DNA of 64,000 nucleotides, from positions 1 to 64,000 of the forward strand of contig SUZR01000006.1 of the NCBI GenBank assembly GCA_015059845.1. Direction: 5' to 3'. Position numbers and translations under genes: made by a program. Below the pieces are notes generated by a model. It ran no database searches, was not told the DNA's origin, and saw nothing but the letters and a program-made list of their open reading frames with translations. Every line of letters starts with the position of its first letter. Positions within the stretch are counted from its first letter, which is position 1. The stretch is from Rikenellaceae bacterium. GTDB taxonomy: Bacteria > Bacteroidota > Bacteroidia > Bacteroidales > Rikenellaceae. Positions 8,352 to 17,652 of this stretch are shown here, piece after piece.

Positions 8352-9743
8352 ATGAAAAGATATCTACTATTTATATTGGTATTTGCGATAGTCTTTGTAG
8401 GATGTAAAAGCGAAGATAATATTTCTGCGGATAATAGTCGTGTAACACTAAAGGCATTTAACGATGTGGCAACGCGAGTTACATTTGATGGTCAAGAATC
8501 TTTGTGGAGTAATGGAGATTATCTAAATGTCGTGGTCGATGGGCTTGATGAGGTGTATTCATTTAATTATGACGCTTCGACGGAGAATCATTTCGTTTGC
8601 GACAATCTTCAGTTGCCTGCCGATAATAACGATATTTATGCTTTTTATGGCGTTGGAGCCAATTATATCAACGTTGCAGATAAGGCGGCTACAATCGATT
8701 TAGCTTCTCCATCTCAGGTACAATCTACGCTATCTCCAACAGCACATATTGCCCAGTATGATATATTGTATGGCAAAACTTTGGGTGCACCCAACGATAA
8801 TATTAGCATTGCGATGAATCATACCATAGTTGCTGTAAAAATAAATATTTTAAACTCATTGCAGGAGTCAAAGACCATAAAGAGTGTGACATTCTCAGTG
8901 CCGGAAAATATTCGATTGTCTGGTAGCCATACGATAAATCTATATACGGATGTTATTGATGCTGCCTCTTCTAATGATGGTAACAGCATAAAGTTGTCGT
9001 TTGAAGAGTCTCTTTTGCTTGAGATGAATGATGTGGTTACGGCGTGGATTGCTACTGCACCTTTTGCTCTTGTTGAGGGTGATGAACTGATAATCGATAT
9101 AACAACTATGGACGAGGAGGTATATCGCTGTACAAAGTTGATTTCGAGTGATGGTATTACATTTAACGCAGGAAGTATTATGTCAACGGATATAACCATT
9201 GGAGGTAATGCTCCACTCGTTGAACCAGATACTCCAGCCGAGCCAGAGCTACCTGCCGCTATTAATATTGTTGTTAATCCTGCTGATAGCAATACTATGT
9301 TTGCTGATTTTCCTGCATCGAAAGAGGCTAATGTGACAAGCGGAGAGTTTACGCTTGACGGATATACTTTTGCTTTTAGTAGTCCTGTACCGTTCTATCT
9401 GTCAAAAAATAACCGAATCCGATTTGAGTCAGGTATCACAAAGAGTAATGTTGCAATGATAAAGTTACCTGTCGTTCCTAATTATAAACTTACATCAGTT
9501 ACCTTGGCATCAACTGCGGCTAATAGTACTCGTAACTATATGTTTGCAATAACGAATGCTCAGCAGACTGTGATTACGGGAGGTGAGGCACACAAATTGA
9601 CCGATGTACAATATTCTTATAATTTAACACTGCCATCGGATGATACGGAGTGTTATATATGTATTAGCCATACAAAATCTACCGGTAATACAAATTTCGT
9701 AGATTTATCATATATCTCACTTACATATTCGATAATAGAGTAG
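8352..9743 (+). CDS. Fimbrillin-family-like surface lipoprotein
   Basis: The start at 8352 is chosen over the track's 8319 because it opens a lipoprotein signal peptide (MKRYLLFILVFAIVFVGC) with the lipid-modified cysteine at residue 18. The mature part begins with the pattern of fimbrillin-like proteins: VTLKAF..ATRVTFDG..SLWSNGDYLNVVV, then YAFYGVG, and AQYDILYGKT. A Pro/Glu linker (VEPDTPAEPELPAA) near residue 300 separates a C-terminal beta-rich domain that could be adhesive. It is 463 residues long and codons are more AT-rich than in neighbouring housekeeping genes. No Mfa/Fim assembly genes sit nearby, so it may be an orphan surface lipoprotein rather than a pilus subunit. Confidence 0.72.
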   Translation: MKRYLLFILVFAIVFVGCKSEDNISADNSRVTLKAFNDVATRVTFDGQESLWSNGDYLNVVVDGLDEVYSFNYDASTENHFVCDNLQLPADNNDIYAFYGVGANYINVADKAATIDLASPSQVQSTLSPTAHIAQYDILYGKTLGAPNDNISIAMNHTIVAVKINILNSLQESKTIKSVTFSVPENIRLSGSHTINLYTDVIDAASSNDGNSIKLSFEESLLLEMNDVVTAWIATAPFALVEGDELIIDITTMDEEVYRCTKLISSDGITFNAGSIMSTDITIGGNAPLVEPDTPAEPELPAAINIVVNPADSNTMFADFPASKEANVTSGEFTLDGYTFAFSSPVPFYLSKNNRIRFESGITKSNVAMIKLPVVPNYKLTSVTLASTAANSTRNYMFAITNAQQTVITGGEAHKLTDVQYSYNLTLPSDDTECYICISHTKSTGNTNFVDLSYISLTYSIIE

Positions 9744-9765
9744 ATATACTTTTTAGTTAGTGATT

Positions 9766-9798
9766 GGGTTAAGAGGTAATGCTCTTAACCCATTTTTT
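9766..9798 (+). terminator. Terminator after the fimbrillin-like gene
   Basis: GGGTTAAGAG and CTCTTAACCC pair perfectly over a six-base loop; T6 follows. Confidence 0.92.
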
Positions 9799-9877
9799 AT
9801 AAATTGTATATTTGGTGACGATATTTCGAAATAATGTGGCAGACGATAATACCTCTTCGTAAGTTGTAGAGATAAAG

Positions 9878-9911
9878 AAACTCCCATAAAACTAAGGTTT
9901 TATGGGAGTTG
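9878..9911 (-). terminator. Probable terminator of tRNA-Ser
   Basis: The arms AACTCCCATAAAAC and GTTTTATGGGAGTT form a 14-bp perfect hairpin just downstream of tRNA-Ser on the minus strand, followed by TCTTTAT. The T tract is interrupted, so efficiency is uncertain. Confidence 0.65.
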
Positions 9912-9947
9912 TCCTTGTATCTGCAAGTTCTATCTTGCAGCCTTTGG

Positions 9948-10035
9948 CGGAAGGAGGGGGATTCGAACCCCCGGTACCCTAATCGAGTACGTCAGTTTAG
10001 CAAACTGGTGGTTTCAGCCACTCACCCATCCTTCC
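9948..10035 (-). tRNA. tRNA-Ser (anticodon GCU)
   Basis: The acceptor stem is GGAAGGA/TCCTTCC. The anticodon loop TTGCTAA (anticodon GCT) lies in the CCAGTTTGCTAAACTG arm. The long variable arm (GTACTCGATTAGGGTAC) is typical of class II serine tRNAs, and the T arm contains GGGGGTTCGAATCCCCC. The discriminator is G and CCA is not encoded. Confidence 0.97.
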
Positions 10036-10063
10036 TGACCGAATTCTCCGTTAAAGAGTGGTG

Positions 10064-10094
10064 CAAATGTAGGCAAAAAAAACTATTGTACAAA
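10064..10094 (-). promoter_or_regulatory. Promoter of tRNA-Ser
   Basis: The minus strand reads TTTG, a 19-base spacer and TACATTTG(C), an exact consensus match ending 29 bases before the tRNA. Confidence 0.82.
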
Positions 10095-10239
10095 ATATCG
10101 GTCGCAAATTTTTTTATAAATATTAAAAAATGCCGTTTTTTAGCCGCCACGACATATAATAATATGGTAAATCGTACGATAAATACCTTTCGGGCAGAAG
10201 ATATTGGGAAATGGATGCCGAGAAAATGGAAATTATAAT

Positions 10240-10247
10240 TATATTTG
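10240..10247 (+). promoter_or_regulatory. Possible -7 element for the DUF5009 gene
   Basis: TATATTTG(C) lies 38 bases before the start codon; no -33 TTTG is seen at the expected spacing. Confidence 0.4.
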
Positions 10248-10284
10248 CATAATATAATAAGAATTAACCCTTAAAACATATTTT

Positions 10285-11388
10285 ATGAAAAACCAACGTC
10301 TAATGTCGCTCGATACACTTCGAGGTTTCGACATGTTCTTTATTATGGGTCTTTCGGGACTTATCGTATCGCTGTGCGCCTTGTGGCCCAACGTTGTGAC
10401 AAACGAGATTGCTGAGCAGATGGGACACGTTGCGTGGAATGGCTTGCAGCATCACGACACAATCTTCCCATTGTTCCTCTTCTTGGCGGGTGTTTCGTTC
10501 CCCTTCTCACTTGCCAAGCAGCGCGAGAATGGCGCTACGAAGGGTAAGATTTACGCTAAAATCTTCCGCCGTGCAGCAATGCTTATCTTCTTGGGTATGG
10601 TTTACAATGGCCTATTCCAGCTCGATTTTGCTAACCTCCGCGTAGCGAGTGTCTTGGCTCGTATCGGTTTGGCGTGGATGGGTGCAGCGCTGTTGTATGT
10701 GAACTTCGGCGTTAAGACACGCGCTTGGATTGCTGTTGCGATACTTGTTATCTATGCTCTTTTGAGTAAGTTCGTTTGCGCTCCCGATATGCCCGGCTCT
10801 GACCCCTTGTCAATGGAGGGTTCGTTGGTAGGATGGGTTGACCGCCTGCTTATGCCCGGCCGTCTGATTTACGATAGCGGTCGCTTCGACCCCGAGGGTC
10901 TTTTGTCTGCTGTTCCCGCCGTTGTAACTGCTATGTTGGGTATGTTCACCGGTGAGTTGATTCGTAGCGAGAAGACCACAGGTGAGCGTAAGACCTTGAT
11001 GATGGTTGTCGGTGGCGTTGTTTTGGCCGTAGTTGCTTGGTTGGGTAATTACTTTGTGCCCATCAACAAGATGTTGTGGTCAAGTACTTTCGTATGCGCC
11101 GTAGGTGCTTATTCATTGCTTATGATGGCTCTGTTCTACTATCTTATTGACGTGAAGGGCTGGCAGAAGTGGACATTGGTATTCCGCGTTGTAGGTATGA
11201 ATTCTATTACTATCTACTTGGCTCAGCGAATCATCAGCTTCAGCGGTATCAATAAGTTCTTCTTTGGCGGTTTGGCAGGCCTCTGTTCGGAGCAGGTAGG
11301 TGAGGTAATTTTGGATGCAGGCTTTGTTCTGGTGTGCTGGTTGTTCCTCTATTTCCTCTATAAGAAGAAGGTATTTTTGAAAATATAA
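10285..11388 (+). CDS. DUF5009/HGSNAT-like membrane acyltransferase
   Basis: This 367-residue polytopic membrane protein resembles the family related to heparan-alpha-glucosaminide N-acetyltransferase and bacterial NagX. It opens with the family signature RLMSLDTLRGFDMFFIMG, followed by the conserved HHDTIFPLFLFLAGVSFPFS, in which the histidines are candidate acetyl carriers. About ten hydrophobic segments follow, with a charged loop around residues 175-205. The family is thought to move acyl groups across the membrane onto amino sugars; the substrate here is unknown. It stands alone between its own promoter region and a terminator. Confidence 0.85.
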   Translation: MKNQRLMSLDTLRGFDMFFIMGLSGLIVSLCALWPNVVTNEIAEQMGHVAWNGLQHHDTIFPLFLFLAGVSFPFSLAKQRENGATKGKIYAKIFRRAAMLIFLGMVYNGLFQLDFANLRVASVLARIGLAWMGAALLYVNFGVKTRAWIAVAILVIYALLSKFVCAPDMPGSDPLSMEGSLVGWVDRLLMPGRLIYDSGRFDPEGLLSAVPAVVTAMLGMFTGELIRSEKTTGERKTLMMVVGGVVLAVVAWLGNYFVPINKMLWSSTFVCAVGAYSLLMMALFYYLIDVKGWQKWTLVFRVVGMNSITIYLAQRIISFSGINKFFFGGLAGLCSEQVGEVILDAGFVLVCWLFLYFLYKKKVFLKI

Positions 11389-11394
11389 TATGCG

Positions 11395-11441
11395 AAATGC
11401 GCCGCCATTGAAAAATATGGTGGCGCATTTGCATTTTTTTT
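11395..11441 (+). terminator. Terminator between the DUF5009 gene and the suf operon
   Basis: AAATGCGCCGCCAT pairs with ATGGTGGCGCATTT over an eight-base loop, followed by GCAT8. Confidence 0.88.
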
Positions 11442-11442
11442 G

Positions 11443-11450
11443 TATTTTTG
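11443..11450 (+). promoter_or_regulatory. Possible -7 element of the suf operon
   Basis: TATTTTTG(C) directly follows the preceding terminator and lies 20 bases before sufB. The -33 region (around TGGTGG) is poor. The leader would be about 13 bases. Confidence 0.45.
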
Positions 11451-11469
11451 CGGATTATAACCGCATATT

Positions 11470-12912
11470 ATGGCTGAAAAAGATAAAGATATATTAGATA
11501 ACATCGATGGTGAATATAAGTACGGTTTTACTACCGACATCGAAACCGAGACCATAGCTCGAGGTTTGAATGAGGATGTAATACGTCTTATATCAGCTAA
11601 AAAGGAGGAGCCTGAGTGGATGCTGGAGCGTCGACTTAAGGCTTTTCGTCATTGGCAGACGATGAAGCTGCCCACGTGGGCACACCTCGACATCCCCGAG
11701 ATTGATTTTCAGGATATAATCTACTACGCCGCCCCCAAGCAGCGTAAGAAGCTGGGTTCGATGGATGAGGTCGATCCCGAGTTAAAGCGCACGTTCGATA
11801 AGCTGGGTATCCCTCTGGAGGAGCAGATGGCGCTGGCGGGCGTTGCTGTTGATGCCGTTATGGACTCGGTGTCGGTGAAGACCACCTTCCGCGAGACGCT
11901 GGCCGAGAAGGGTATTATCTTCTGCTCTATATCGGAGGCTATCCGCGAGTATCCCGAGCTGGTGAAGAAGTATCTGGGCTCGGTTGTCCCCTATACCGAT
12001 AATTTCTACGCTGCACTTAATGCCGCAGTCTTTTCGGATGGCTCATTCTGCTATATTCCGAAGGGAGTGCGTTGTCCGATGGAGCTTTCGACTTACTTCC
12101 GCATCAACGCCGAGGGTACAGGTCAGTTCGAGCGTACTCTGCTCGTAGCTGACGAGAGTGCTTATGTGAGCTACCTTGAGGGTTGTACCGCACCGCGCCG
12201 CGATGAGAATCAGTTGCACGCAGCCGTTGTGGAGATTGTGGTTGAGAAGGATGCTGAGGTGAAGTACTCAACGGTTCAGAACTGGTATCCGGGCGATAAG
12301 GATGGCAAGGGAGGTATCTATAACTTCGTAACCAAGCGTGGCCTCTGCCGCGAGGGCGGCCATTTGTCGTGGACACAGGTGGAGACTGGCTCGGCCATTA
12401 CGTGGAAGTATCCGAGTTGTGTGTTGCTGGGCGATAACTCGGTGGGTGAGTTTTACTCTGTGGCGATGACAAACAACTACCAGCAGGCCGATACGGGTAC
12501 GAAGATGATTCACATCGGCCGTAATACCCGTAGTCGCATCGTGTCGAAGGGTATCTCGGCAGGCAAGAGCCAGAATGCCTATCGAGGTCTGGTGCGCGTA
12601 GCTAAGGGTGCGGATAATGCCCGTAACTACTCGCAGTGTGACTCGCTCTTGATTGGCGATAAGTGTGGCGCACACACCTTCCCCGAGATTGATTCGCATA
12701 ATCCTACGGCCGTTCTGGAGCACGAGGCTACCACGTCGAAGATTTCGGAGGAGCAGCTCTTCTACTGTAATCAGCGCGGCCTCTCGACCGAGGATGCCGT
12801 GGGGTTGATTGTCAATGGCTATGCCCGCGAGGTGCTGGCCAAGCTTCCGATGGAGTTTGCCGTTGAGGCGCAGAAGTTGTTGGCCTTGAGCCTTGAGGGC
12901 TCGGTGGGTTAG
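11470..12912 (+). CDS. sufB: Fe-S cluster assembly scaffold SufB
   Basis: SufB forms the SufBCD scaffold on which iron-sulfur clusters are built in the cytoplasm. The protein has 480 residues, the normal length. It contains the conserved [22 protein letters not shown] segment, the beta-helix core, [15 protein letters not shown], the region [16 protein letters not shown] with candidate cluster-ligand cysteines, and a C-terminal [19 protein letters not shown]. It is first in a sufB-C-D-S operon with gaps of 32, 2 and 1 bases. No sufE, sufU or sufR-like gene adjoins, so the sulfur-transfer partner of SufS must lie elsewhere. Confidence 0.97.
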   Translation: MAEKDKDILDNIDGEYKYGFTTDIETETIARGLNEDVIRLISAKKEEPEWMLERRLKAFRHWQTMKLPTWAHLDIPEIDFQDIIYYAAPKQRKKLGSMDEVDPELKRTFDKLGIPLEEQMALAGVAVDAVMDSVSVKTTFRETLAEKGIIFCSISEAIREYPELVKKYLGSVVPYTDNFYAALNAAVFSDGSFCYIPKGVRCPMELSTYFRINAEGTGQFERTLLVADESAYVSYLEGCTAPRRDENQLHAAVVEIVVEKDAEVKYSTVQNWYPGDKDGKGGIYNFVTKRGLCREGGHLSWTQVETGSAITWKYPSCVLLGDNSVGEFYSVAMTNNYQQADTGTKMIHIGRNTRSRIVSKGISAGKSQNAYRGLVRVAKGADNARNYSQCDSLLIGDKCGAHTFPEIDSHNPTAVLEHEATTSKISEEQLFYCNQRGLSTEDAVGLIVNGYAREVLAKLPMEFAVEAQKLLALSLEGSVG

Positions 12913-12944
12913 CCGATATGATAAGAAAATAAAACGAATAAGAT

Positions 12945-13697
12945 ATGTTAAGTGTAAAAAATCTGCACGCTAAGGTTGGCGATAAGGAGATTCTTCGCGG
13001 TATCAACCTCGAGGTACGTCCTGGTGAGGTACACGCCATTATGGGTCCCAACGGCTCAGGTAAGAGTACCTTTGCGTCGGTGTTGGCAGGAAATGAGAAG
13101 TTTACCGTAACCGAGGGCTCGGTGGAGTTCTTGGGTCAGAATCTGTTGGAGATGTCTATCGAGGATAGAGCGCGTATGGGCCTGTTCCTCGGCTTCCAGT
13201 ATCCTGTGGAGATTCCCGGTGTTACGATGGCTAACTTTATGAAGATGGCCGTAAACGAGCAGCGTAAGTTCCGCGGTGAGGAGCCATTGACAGCGGGCGA
13301 GTTCTTGCGTATGATGCGCGAGAAGAGTGCCGTTGTGGAGTTGGATTCTAAGCTCACAAGCCGTGCCGTGAACGAGGGTTTCTCGGGTGGTGAGAAGAAG
13401 AAAAACGAGATTTTCCAGATGGCGATGCTCGACCCTAAGTTGGCCGTATTGGATGAGACCGATTCGGGCCTTGATATTGATGCTCTGCGTATTGTGGCTA
13501 CGGGTGTTACCAAGCTGCACACCGAGGAGAATGCCACTATCGTCATTACACACTACCAGCGTCTGTTGGATTATATCGTGCCCGACTACGTGCACGTACT
13601 CTACAAGGGTCAAATTATCTACTCGGGCGATAAGTCGCTGGCGTTGAAACTCGAGAAGGAGGGTTACGATTGGCTCATTAATGATTATAAGGAGTAG
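12945..13697 (+). CDS. sufC: Fe-S assembly ATPase SufC
   Basis: This ABC-type ATPase powers conformational change in the SufBCD scaffold. Visible motifs are Walker A GPNGSGKST, the signature FSGGEKKKNEI, and Walker B followed by LDETDSGLDIDALRIV, which is diagnostic of SufC. The H-loop is in VITHYQRLLDYI. It has 250 residues, normal for the family. SufD starts two bases after the stop, consistent with coupled expression. Confidence 0.97.
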   Translation: MLSVKNLHAKVGDKEILRGINLEVRPGEVHAIMGPNGSGKSTFASVLAGNEKFTVTEGSVEFLGQNLLEMSIEDRARMGLFLGFQYPVEIPGVTMANFMKMAVNEQRKFRGEEPLTAGEFLRMMREKSAVVELDSKLTSRAVNEGFSGGEKKKNEIFQMAMLDPKLAVLDETDSGLDIDALRIVATGVTKLHTEENATIVITHYQRLLDYIVPDYVHVLYKGQIIYSGDKSLALKLEKEGYDWLINDYKE

Positions 13698-13699
13698 CG

Positions 13700-14506
13700 A
13701 TGGGATTGCTCGATTTTTTCAAAGATAAGGGCTTTAAGGCTTCTGGCGATAGGGTGCAACTCGGTGACGGCAGTCAGTGGGAGGTGTTACTTGACGTGGA
13801 GAATGTGGAGCGCACGGTGGAGGATAACGTCTCGCTGATTGTTGTTCATAGCTCGGCAGATACGGCCAAGATGCACTTCGATGTCTGCCAGCGTGCATCG
13901 CTCAAGCTCATCGAGGTCTTTACGGGCGATTGCTTCTCGGAGTGTGATATTCATCAGCAGGCCGACAGCGTGTGCGATATAACCTGTGTCAGCGTGGCTG
14001 GCTCGGTGGCCGATTACACCATTGACTTGGATGGTCAGCACGCCTCGAATCGTCTGCGTTCGGCATATATCGCGGGCGGAGAGGAGCGCACGAAGGTGAG
14101 TCTGCGTGTAAACCATAACGTGTCGGATTGTACGAGCGATTCGTTGGTTAAGGGCGTTGCTGGCGGTAAGGCCGTGGGTGAGTTCTACGGCTTGGTATAT
14201 GTGGCGCAGGATGCGCAGCGAACAGATGCCCGCCAGACAAACCGCAATATAGAGATTGGCTCGGAGGCGAAGATTATCACAAAGCCTCAGTTGGAGATTT
14301 ACGCCGACGATGTGAAGTGTTCGCACGGCGCTACGGTCGGTCAGCTGGATGGCGAGGCGGTGATGTATATGCGCCAGCGTGGCTTGAGCGAGCAACAGGC
14401 TCGTCGTTTGCAGATTGAGGGCTTTGTGAATGATATTGTTTTGGCGGCAGGCGAGATTGGCGAGTGTTTAGCCGAGGAGATGACCGCAAAACTTGAGAAT
14501 TTGTAA
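13700..14506 (+). CDS. sufD: SufD-like Fe-S assembly protein, short form
   Basis: The protein is a SufB/SufD-superfamily member placed where sufD is expected. Its C-terminal motif (KCSHGATVGQLDGEAVMYMRQRGLSEQQARRLQIEGFVNDI) is the classic SufD ending, with the conserved Cys and His of the SufB-SufD interface. It is only 268 residues long, whereas SufD is usually around 400-450. The missing part corresponds to the N-terminal helical region and some beta-helix turns. No ORF fragment or frameshift covering the lost part is visible between sufC and this start, so the gene looks intact rather than broken. SufD may therefore be naturally minimal in this lineage. Confidence 0.88.
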   Translation: MGLLDFFKDKGFKASGDRVQLGDGSQWEVLLDVENVERTVEDNVSLIVVHSSADTAKMHFDVCQRASLKLIEVFTGDCFSECDIHQQADSVCDITCVSVAGSVADYTIDLDGQHASNRLRSAYIAGGEERTKVSLRVNHNVSDCTSDSLVKGVAGGKAVGEFYGLVYVAQDAQRTDARQTNRNIEIGSEAKIITKPQLEIYADDVKCSHGATVGQLDGEAVMYMRQRGLSEQQARRLQIEGFVNDIVLAAGEIGECLAEEMTAKLENL

Positions 14507-14507
14507 G

Positions 14508-15722
14508 ATGGATATAAATAGCATACGTAACGATTTCCCGATTCTTGGTCGCAAGGTGAACGGCAAGCCGCTCATCTATCTCGATAGTGGCGCTACGGCA
14601 CAGAAGCCTGAGTGTGTTATCGAGGCGGTGAATCGTCTGCATCGTGAGCAGAATGCCAATATCCACCGAGGCGTGCATCGCCTCTCGGAGGAGGCTACCG
14701 AGCTCTACGAGCAGGCACGTGAACGTGTGCGCACATTTATTGGTGCCGAGCAGCGCGAGGAGGTTATCTTTACGGCGGGTGCTACGGCTTCGATAAATAC
14801 CGTTGCCTATGCGTGGGGGGAGCGATTCCTGCACGCGGGTGACAATATTATCATCAGCGAGATGGAGCACCACTCCAATATCGTTCCGTGGCAACTTTTG
14901 GCCGAGCGTAAGGGAGCGGAGATTCGTGTGCTGCCCTTTGAGGATAGTGGCCGTCTGATGGTTGAGCGGTTGGACGATTTGCTTGACGAGCATACTCGTA
15001 TGGTTGCCGTTACGCAGGCTTCGAATACGCTCGCAACACGTCCCGAGTTGTGTCCGATAATTGAGAAAGCGCACGCCGCAGGGGCGCACGTTATGGTGGA
15101 TGGCTGCCAGGGTGTGGTACACGGAGGCGTGGATGTAACCTCGCTTGATTGTGATTTTTATGCCTTCTCGGGTCACAAACTCTATGGCCCGACGGGTATA
15201 GGTGTATTGTATGGCAAGCGCGAGCTGCTGGAGCAGATGCCTCCCTTCTTGTGCGGTGGCGATATGGTGGATAGGGTGTCGTTCGCAAAGACTACGTATG
15301 CACCACTGCCGCTGAAGTATGAAGCAGGTACGGCGAACTTTATCGGTGCCATAGGCCTGGGTGAGGCTATTGAGTATCTGCGTGGATTGGATTTGGTCTC
15401 CATTGAGGCGTATGAGCGTGAGCTGACGCACTATGCCGAGCAGCAGTTGCAGCAGATTGAGGGGCTGAGAATATATGGCACAACGGAGGATAAATGTTCA
15501 ATCATATCGTTCAATGTCGAGGGTGTTCACCACTACGATTTGGGTATGATTCTCGATAAGTTGGGCATAGCAATCCGTACAGGCCAGCATTGTGCCGAGC
15601 CTGTGATGGCGCACTATGGCATTACGGGTATGTGCCGCGCATCGATTGCGATGTACAACACACGCGAGGAGATGGATGCGCTCTTTAAGGGTGTTGAGCG
15701 TGCCGTGAGGATGTTACGATAG
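14508..15722 (+). CDS. sufS: Cysteine desulfurase SufS
   Basis: This PLP enzyme takes sulfur from cysteine and passes persulfide to the SufBCD scaffold. The ATG at 14508 is preferred to the track start because it follows the sufD stop by one base and gives the typical N-terminus MDINSIRNDFPIL. The PLP lysine is in SGHKLYGPTGIG near residue 223, and the active-site cysteine is in RTGQHCAEPVM near residue 362. The short loop context fits group II (SufS/CsdA) enzymes. It has 404 residues and is the last suf gene; no hairpin follows, so read-through into tmk is possible. Confidence 0.96.
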   Translation: MDINSIRNDFPILGRKVNGKPLIYLDSGATAQKPECVIEAVNRLHREQNANIHRGVHRLSEEATELYEQARERVRTFIGAEQREEVIFTAGATASINTVAYAWGERFLHAGDNIIISEMEHHSNIVPWQLLAERKGAEIRVLPFEDSGRLMVERLDDLLDEHTRMVAVTQASNTLATRPELCPIIEKAHAAGAHVMVDGCQGVVHGGVDVTSLDCDFYAFSGHKLYGPTGIGVLYGKRELLEQMPPFLCGGDMVDRVSFAKTTYAPLPLKYEAGTANFIGAIGLGEAIEYLRGLDLVSIEAYERELTHYAEQQLQQIEGLRIYGTTEDKCSIISFNVEGVHHYDLGMILDKLGIAIRTGQHCAEPVMAHYGITGMCRASIAMYNTREEMDALFKGVERAVRMLR

Positions 15723-15803
15723 AATTTTTACCAGCAATATAAAACCAAAGGTAATTATATATTGTTAAGCGAAATATATAACTGCCTAACCAAACTTAAA
15801 AAT

Positions 15804-16493
15804 ATGTTTATAGTACTTGAGGGTGTCGATGGCTCTGGAAAATCTACGCAGATAGCCAATCTGCAACGTATGTTTGCCGAGCGAGGTATTTCGACCGAGT
15901 ATCTACATTTTCCGCGCTTTGATGCTCCTTTCTTTGGGGAGCTGATTGCCCGTTTCCTGCGTGGCGAGTTGGGTAGCGTGGAGCAGGTTGACCCATATAT
16001 TGTGGCTATGCTCTATGCTGGCGACAGACGCGATGCTGCGGCTATGATTCGTGGCTGGATGGATGAGGGTAAGGTTGTTATCTGCGACCGCTATGTATAT
16101 TCCAATATAGGTTATCAGTGTGCTAAGGTGGCCGATGCGGCCGAGCGTGAGAAGCTGCGCGAGTGGATTCTCTCATTGGAGTATGACTATTTTGCGATTC
16201 CCCGTCCCGATGTGTCACTCTTTTTGGATGTTCCCTTCGCCTTTACCGAGCGTAAGTTGTTGCAGGATGTGCGCGAGGGCGACGACCGTGCATACCTGAA
16301 TGGCAAGAAGGATATCCACGAACAGTCGATGGCCTTGCAGCGTGCTGTGCGTCAGGTATATCTGGATGCTGCGGGGTGCGACGAGAATATGCACGTGGTG
16401 GATTGCAGCGCTGGTGGCGAGATGGCTTCACCTGAGGCTATCTTCGAGAAGATTATGAGTGTGGTTGATAACTATATAAATACCAAGCGTTAA
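15804..16493 (+). CDS. tmk: Thymidylate kinase
   Basis: It phosphorylates dTMP to dTDP for DNA synthesis. ATG 15804 is chosen because it gives the canonical N-terminus MFIVLEGVDGSGKSTQ with the P-loop at residues 7-14; the extra upstream residues in the track are unlikely. The DR(Y/H) motif appears as CDRYVYSNIGYQ. It has 229 residues. The stop TAA overlaps the next ATG (TAATG), so the downstream membrane protein is probably translationally coupled. Confidence 0.95.
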   Translation: MFIVLEGVDGSGKSTQIANLQRMFAERGISTEYLHFPRFDAPFFGELIARFLRGELGSVEQVDPYIVAMLYAGDRRDAAAMIRGWMDEGKVVICDRYVYSNIGYQCAKVADAAEREKLREWILSLEYDYFAIPRPDVSLFLDVPFAFTERKLLQDVREGDDRAYLNGKKDIHEQSMALQRAVRQVYLDAAGCDENMHVVDCSAGGEMASPEAIFEKIMSVVDNYINTKR

Positions 16494-17626
16494 TGCCCTC
16501 TACAAGACTGAAAATAATAGCCAATATATGCCGTATCTTTGCTGGTGTGGTCTTTGCTTTCTCAGGTTTTGTGAAGGCGGTGGACCCGTGGGGTACTGCG
16601 TTGAAGGTTAACGAGTATTTGTCGATATACGGATTCGAGGAGCTGCAGCCCGCAAGTATGATTTTCTCTATATGGCTGTGTGGCGCGGAGCTGATGATGG
16701 GTTTGATGCTTATCTTCAGGGTGCGTACACGATTGATATCGATATTTGCTCTGCTGTCGATGACCTTCTTCACGATTCTTACTTTCCTTAGTGCTACGTG
16801 GATTCCCGTTGAGGATTGCGGTTGTTTTGGTGATGCGCTGAAACTCTCGCCGTGGGAGACCTTCTTTAAGAATCTTGCCATCCTGCCAATGGTTATCGTT
16901 GTGTGGTATCGCTATCGCCATCAGCGAATCCTTGATTTCAGTAAACTGGAGGTTGCTCTTACCTGTCTTTTCTGTACCATAGCTATGGGCGTTGGAACAT
17001 ACTGCTATTTCAACCTGCCATTGATTGACTTCCTGCCCTATAAGGAGGGCGCTAACATCTATGAGATGATTGAGGCACAGCACGATACGGGTAGTGAGGG
17101 TATGTCCGAGGAGGAGTATGTATTGGTGTATCGCAACCGCAAAACGGGTAAGCTGCGCGAGTTCTCGATAGATGACACCGAGTGGCAGGACGAGAAGAAG
17201 TGGGAGTGGGTCGAAACACGCGTGGATAATGAGACCTCACCCATCCAGACTTTGGTTAGCGAGTTTACTATCTCAGACCCCGAAGGAAATGTTACACGCG
17301 AGATTCTCACACGCAAGGGACGTGTATATCTGATGTGTGTCACAAATCTGAGCAAGATTAGTGGCGATTGCCGTCGTCGTATGCGCTCCGTTGTGGAGCA
17401 GGCTGAGGCCGATGGCGGTTTGGCAGTTTGCATAACACCCCAGCCGTTGCGTGATGTAACGTATTATAGCTTCGATGGTAGCGAGAATGTGAGATGCTAC
17501 AATATTGATGCTACGGTACTCAAAACTCTGTTGCGCGCCGAGAATGGTTTGGTGGTGCTGGATGATGGAGTTATCGCAGGAAAATATAATTGCCGAAATA
17601 TTGATTTCTCGCAACTCGGTGAGTAA
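16493..17626 (+). CDS. BT_3928-like DoxX/MauE membrane protein
   Basis: The N-terminal half has about four membrane helices of the DoxX/MauE type, opening with ICRIFAGVVFAFSGFVKAVDPWGTALKVNEYL. It includes the conserved cysteine pair EDCGCFGDAL near residue 109, which in MauE-like proteins suggests a thiol redox role. The C-terminal half (about residues 170-377) is a soluble, probably periplasmic domain with further cysteines (SGDCRRRM, VRCYN, YNCRN). This layout matches the Bacteroidetes BT_3928 family, whose function is not known. Coupling to tmk by TAATG is probably genomic convenience. It may take part in envelope disulfide chemistry, but that is inference. Confidence 0.78.
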   Translation: MPSTRLKIIANICRIFAGVVFAFSGFVKAVDPWGTALKVNEYLSIYGFEELQPASMIFSIWLCGAELMMGLMLIFRVRTRLISIFALLSMTFFTILTFLSATWIPVEDCGCFGDALKLSPWETFFKNLAILPMVIVVWYRYRHQRILDFSKLEVALTCLFCTIAMGVGTYCYFNLPLIDFLPYKEGANIYEMIEAQHDTGSEGMSEEEYVLVYRNRKTGKLREFSIDDTEWQDEKKWEWVETRVDNETSPIQTLVSEFTISDPEGNVTREILTRKGRVYLMCVTNLSKISGDCRRRMRSVVEQAEADGGLAVCITPQPLRDVTYYSFDGSENVRCYNIDATVLKTLLRAENGLVVLDDGVIAGKYNCRNIDFSQLGE

Positions 17627-17652
17627 TCTTTAGGGCTATCGTAGATTGGTAT

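Noticed and set aside
9909-10238. 109-residue plus ORF across tRNA-Ser
   Set aside because: It reads through the antisense strand of a tRNA gene and its terminator; no homology is apparent.
13787-15431. Long minus-strand ORFs opposite the suf operon (for example 14331-15431)
   Set aside because: They are frame shadows of strongly conserved sufD and sufS; the translations are rich in His/Arg/Leu with no recognisable domain.
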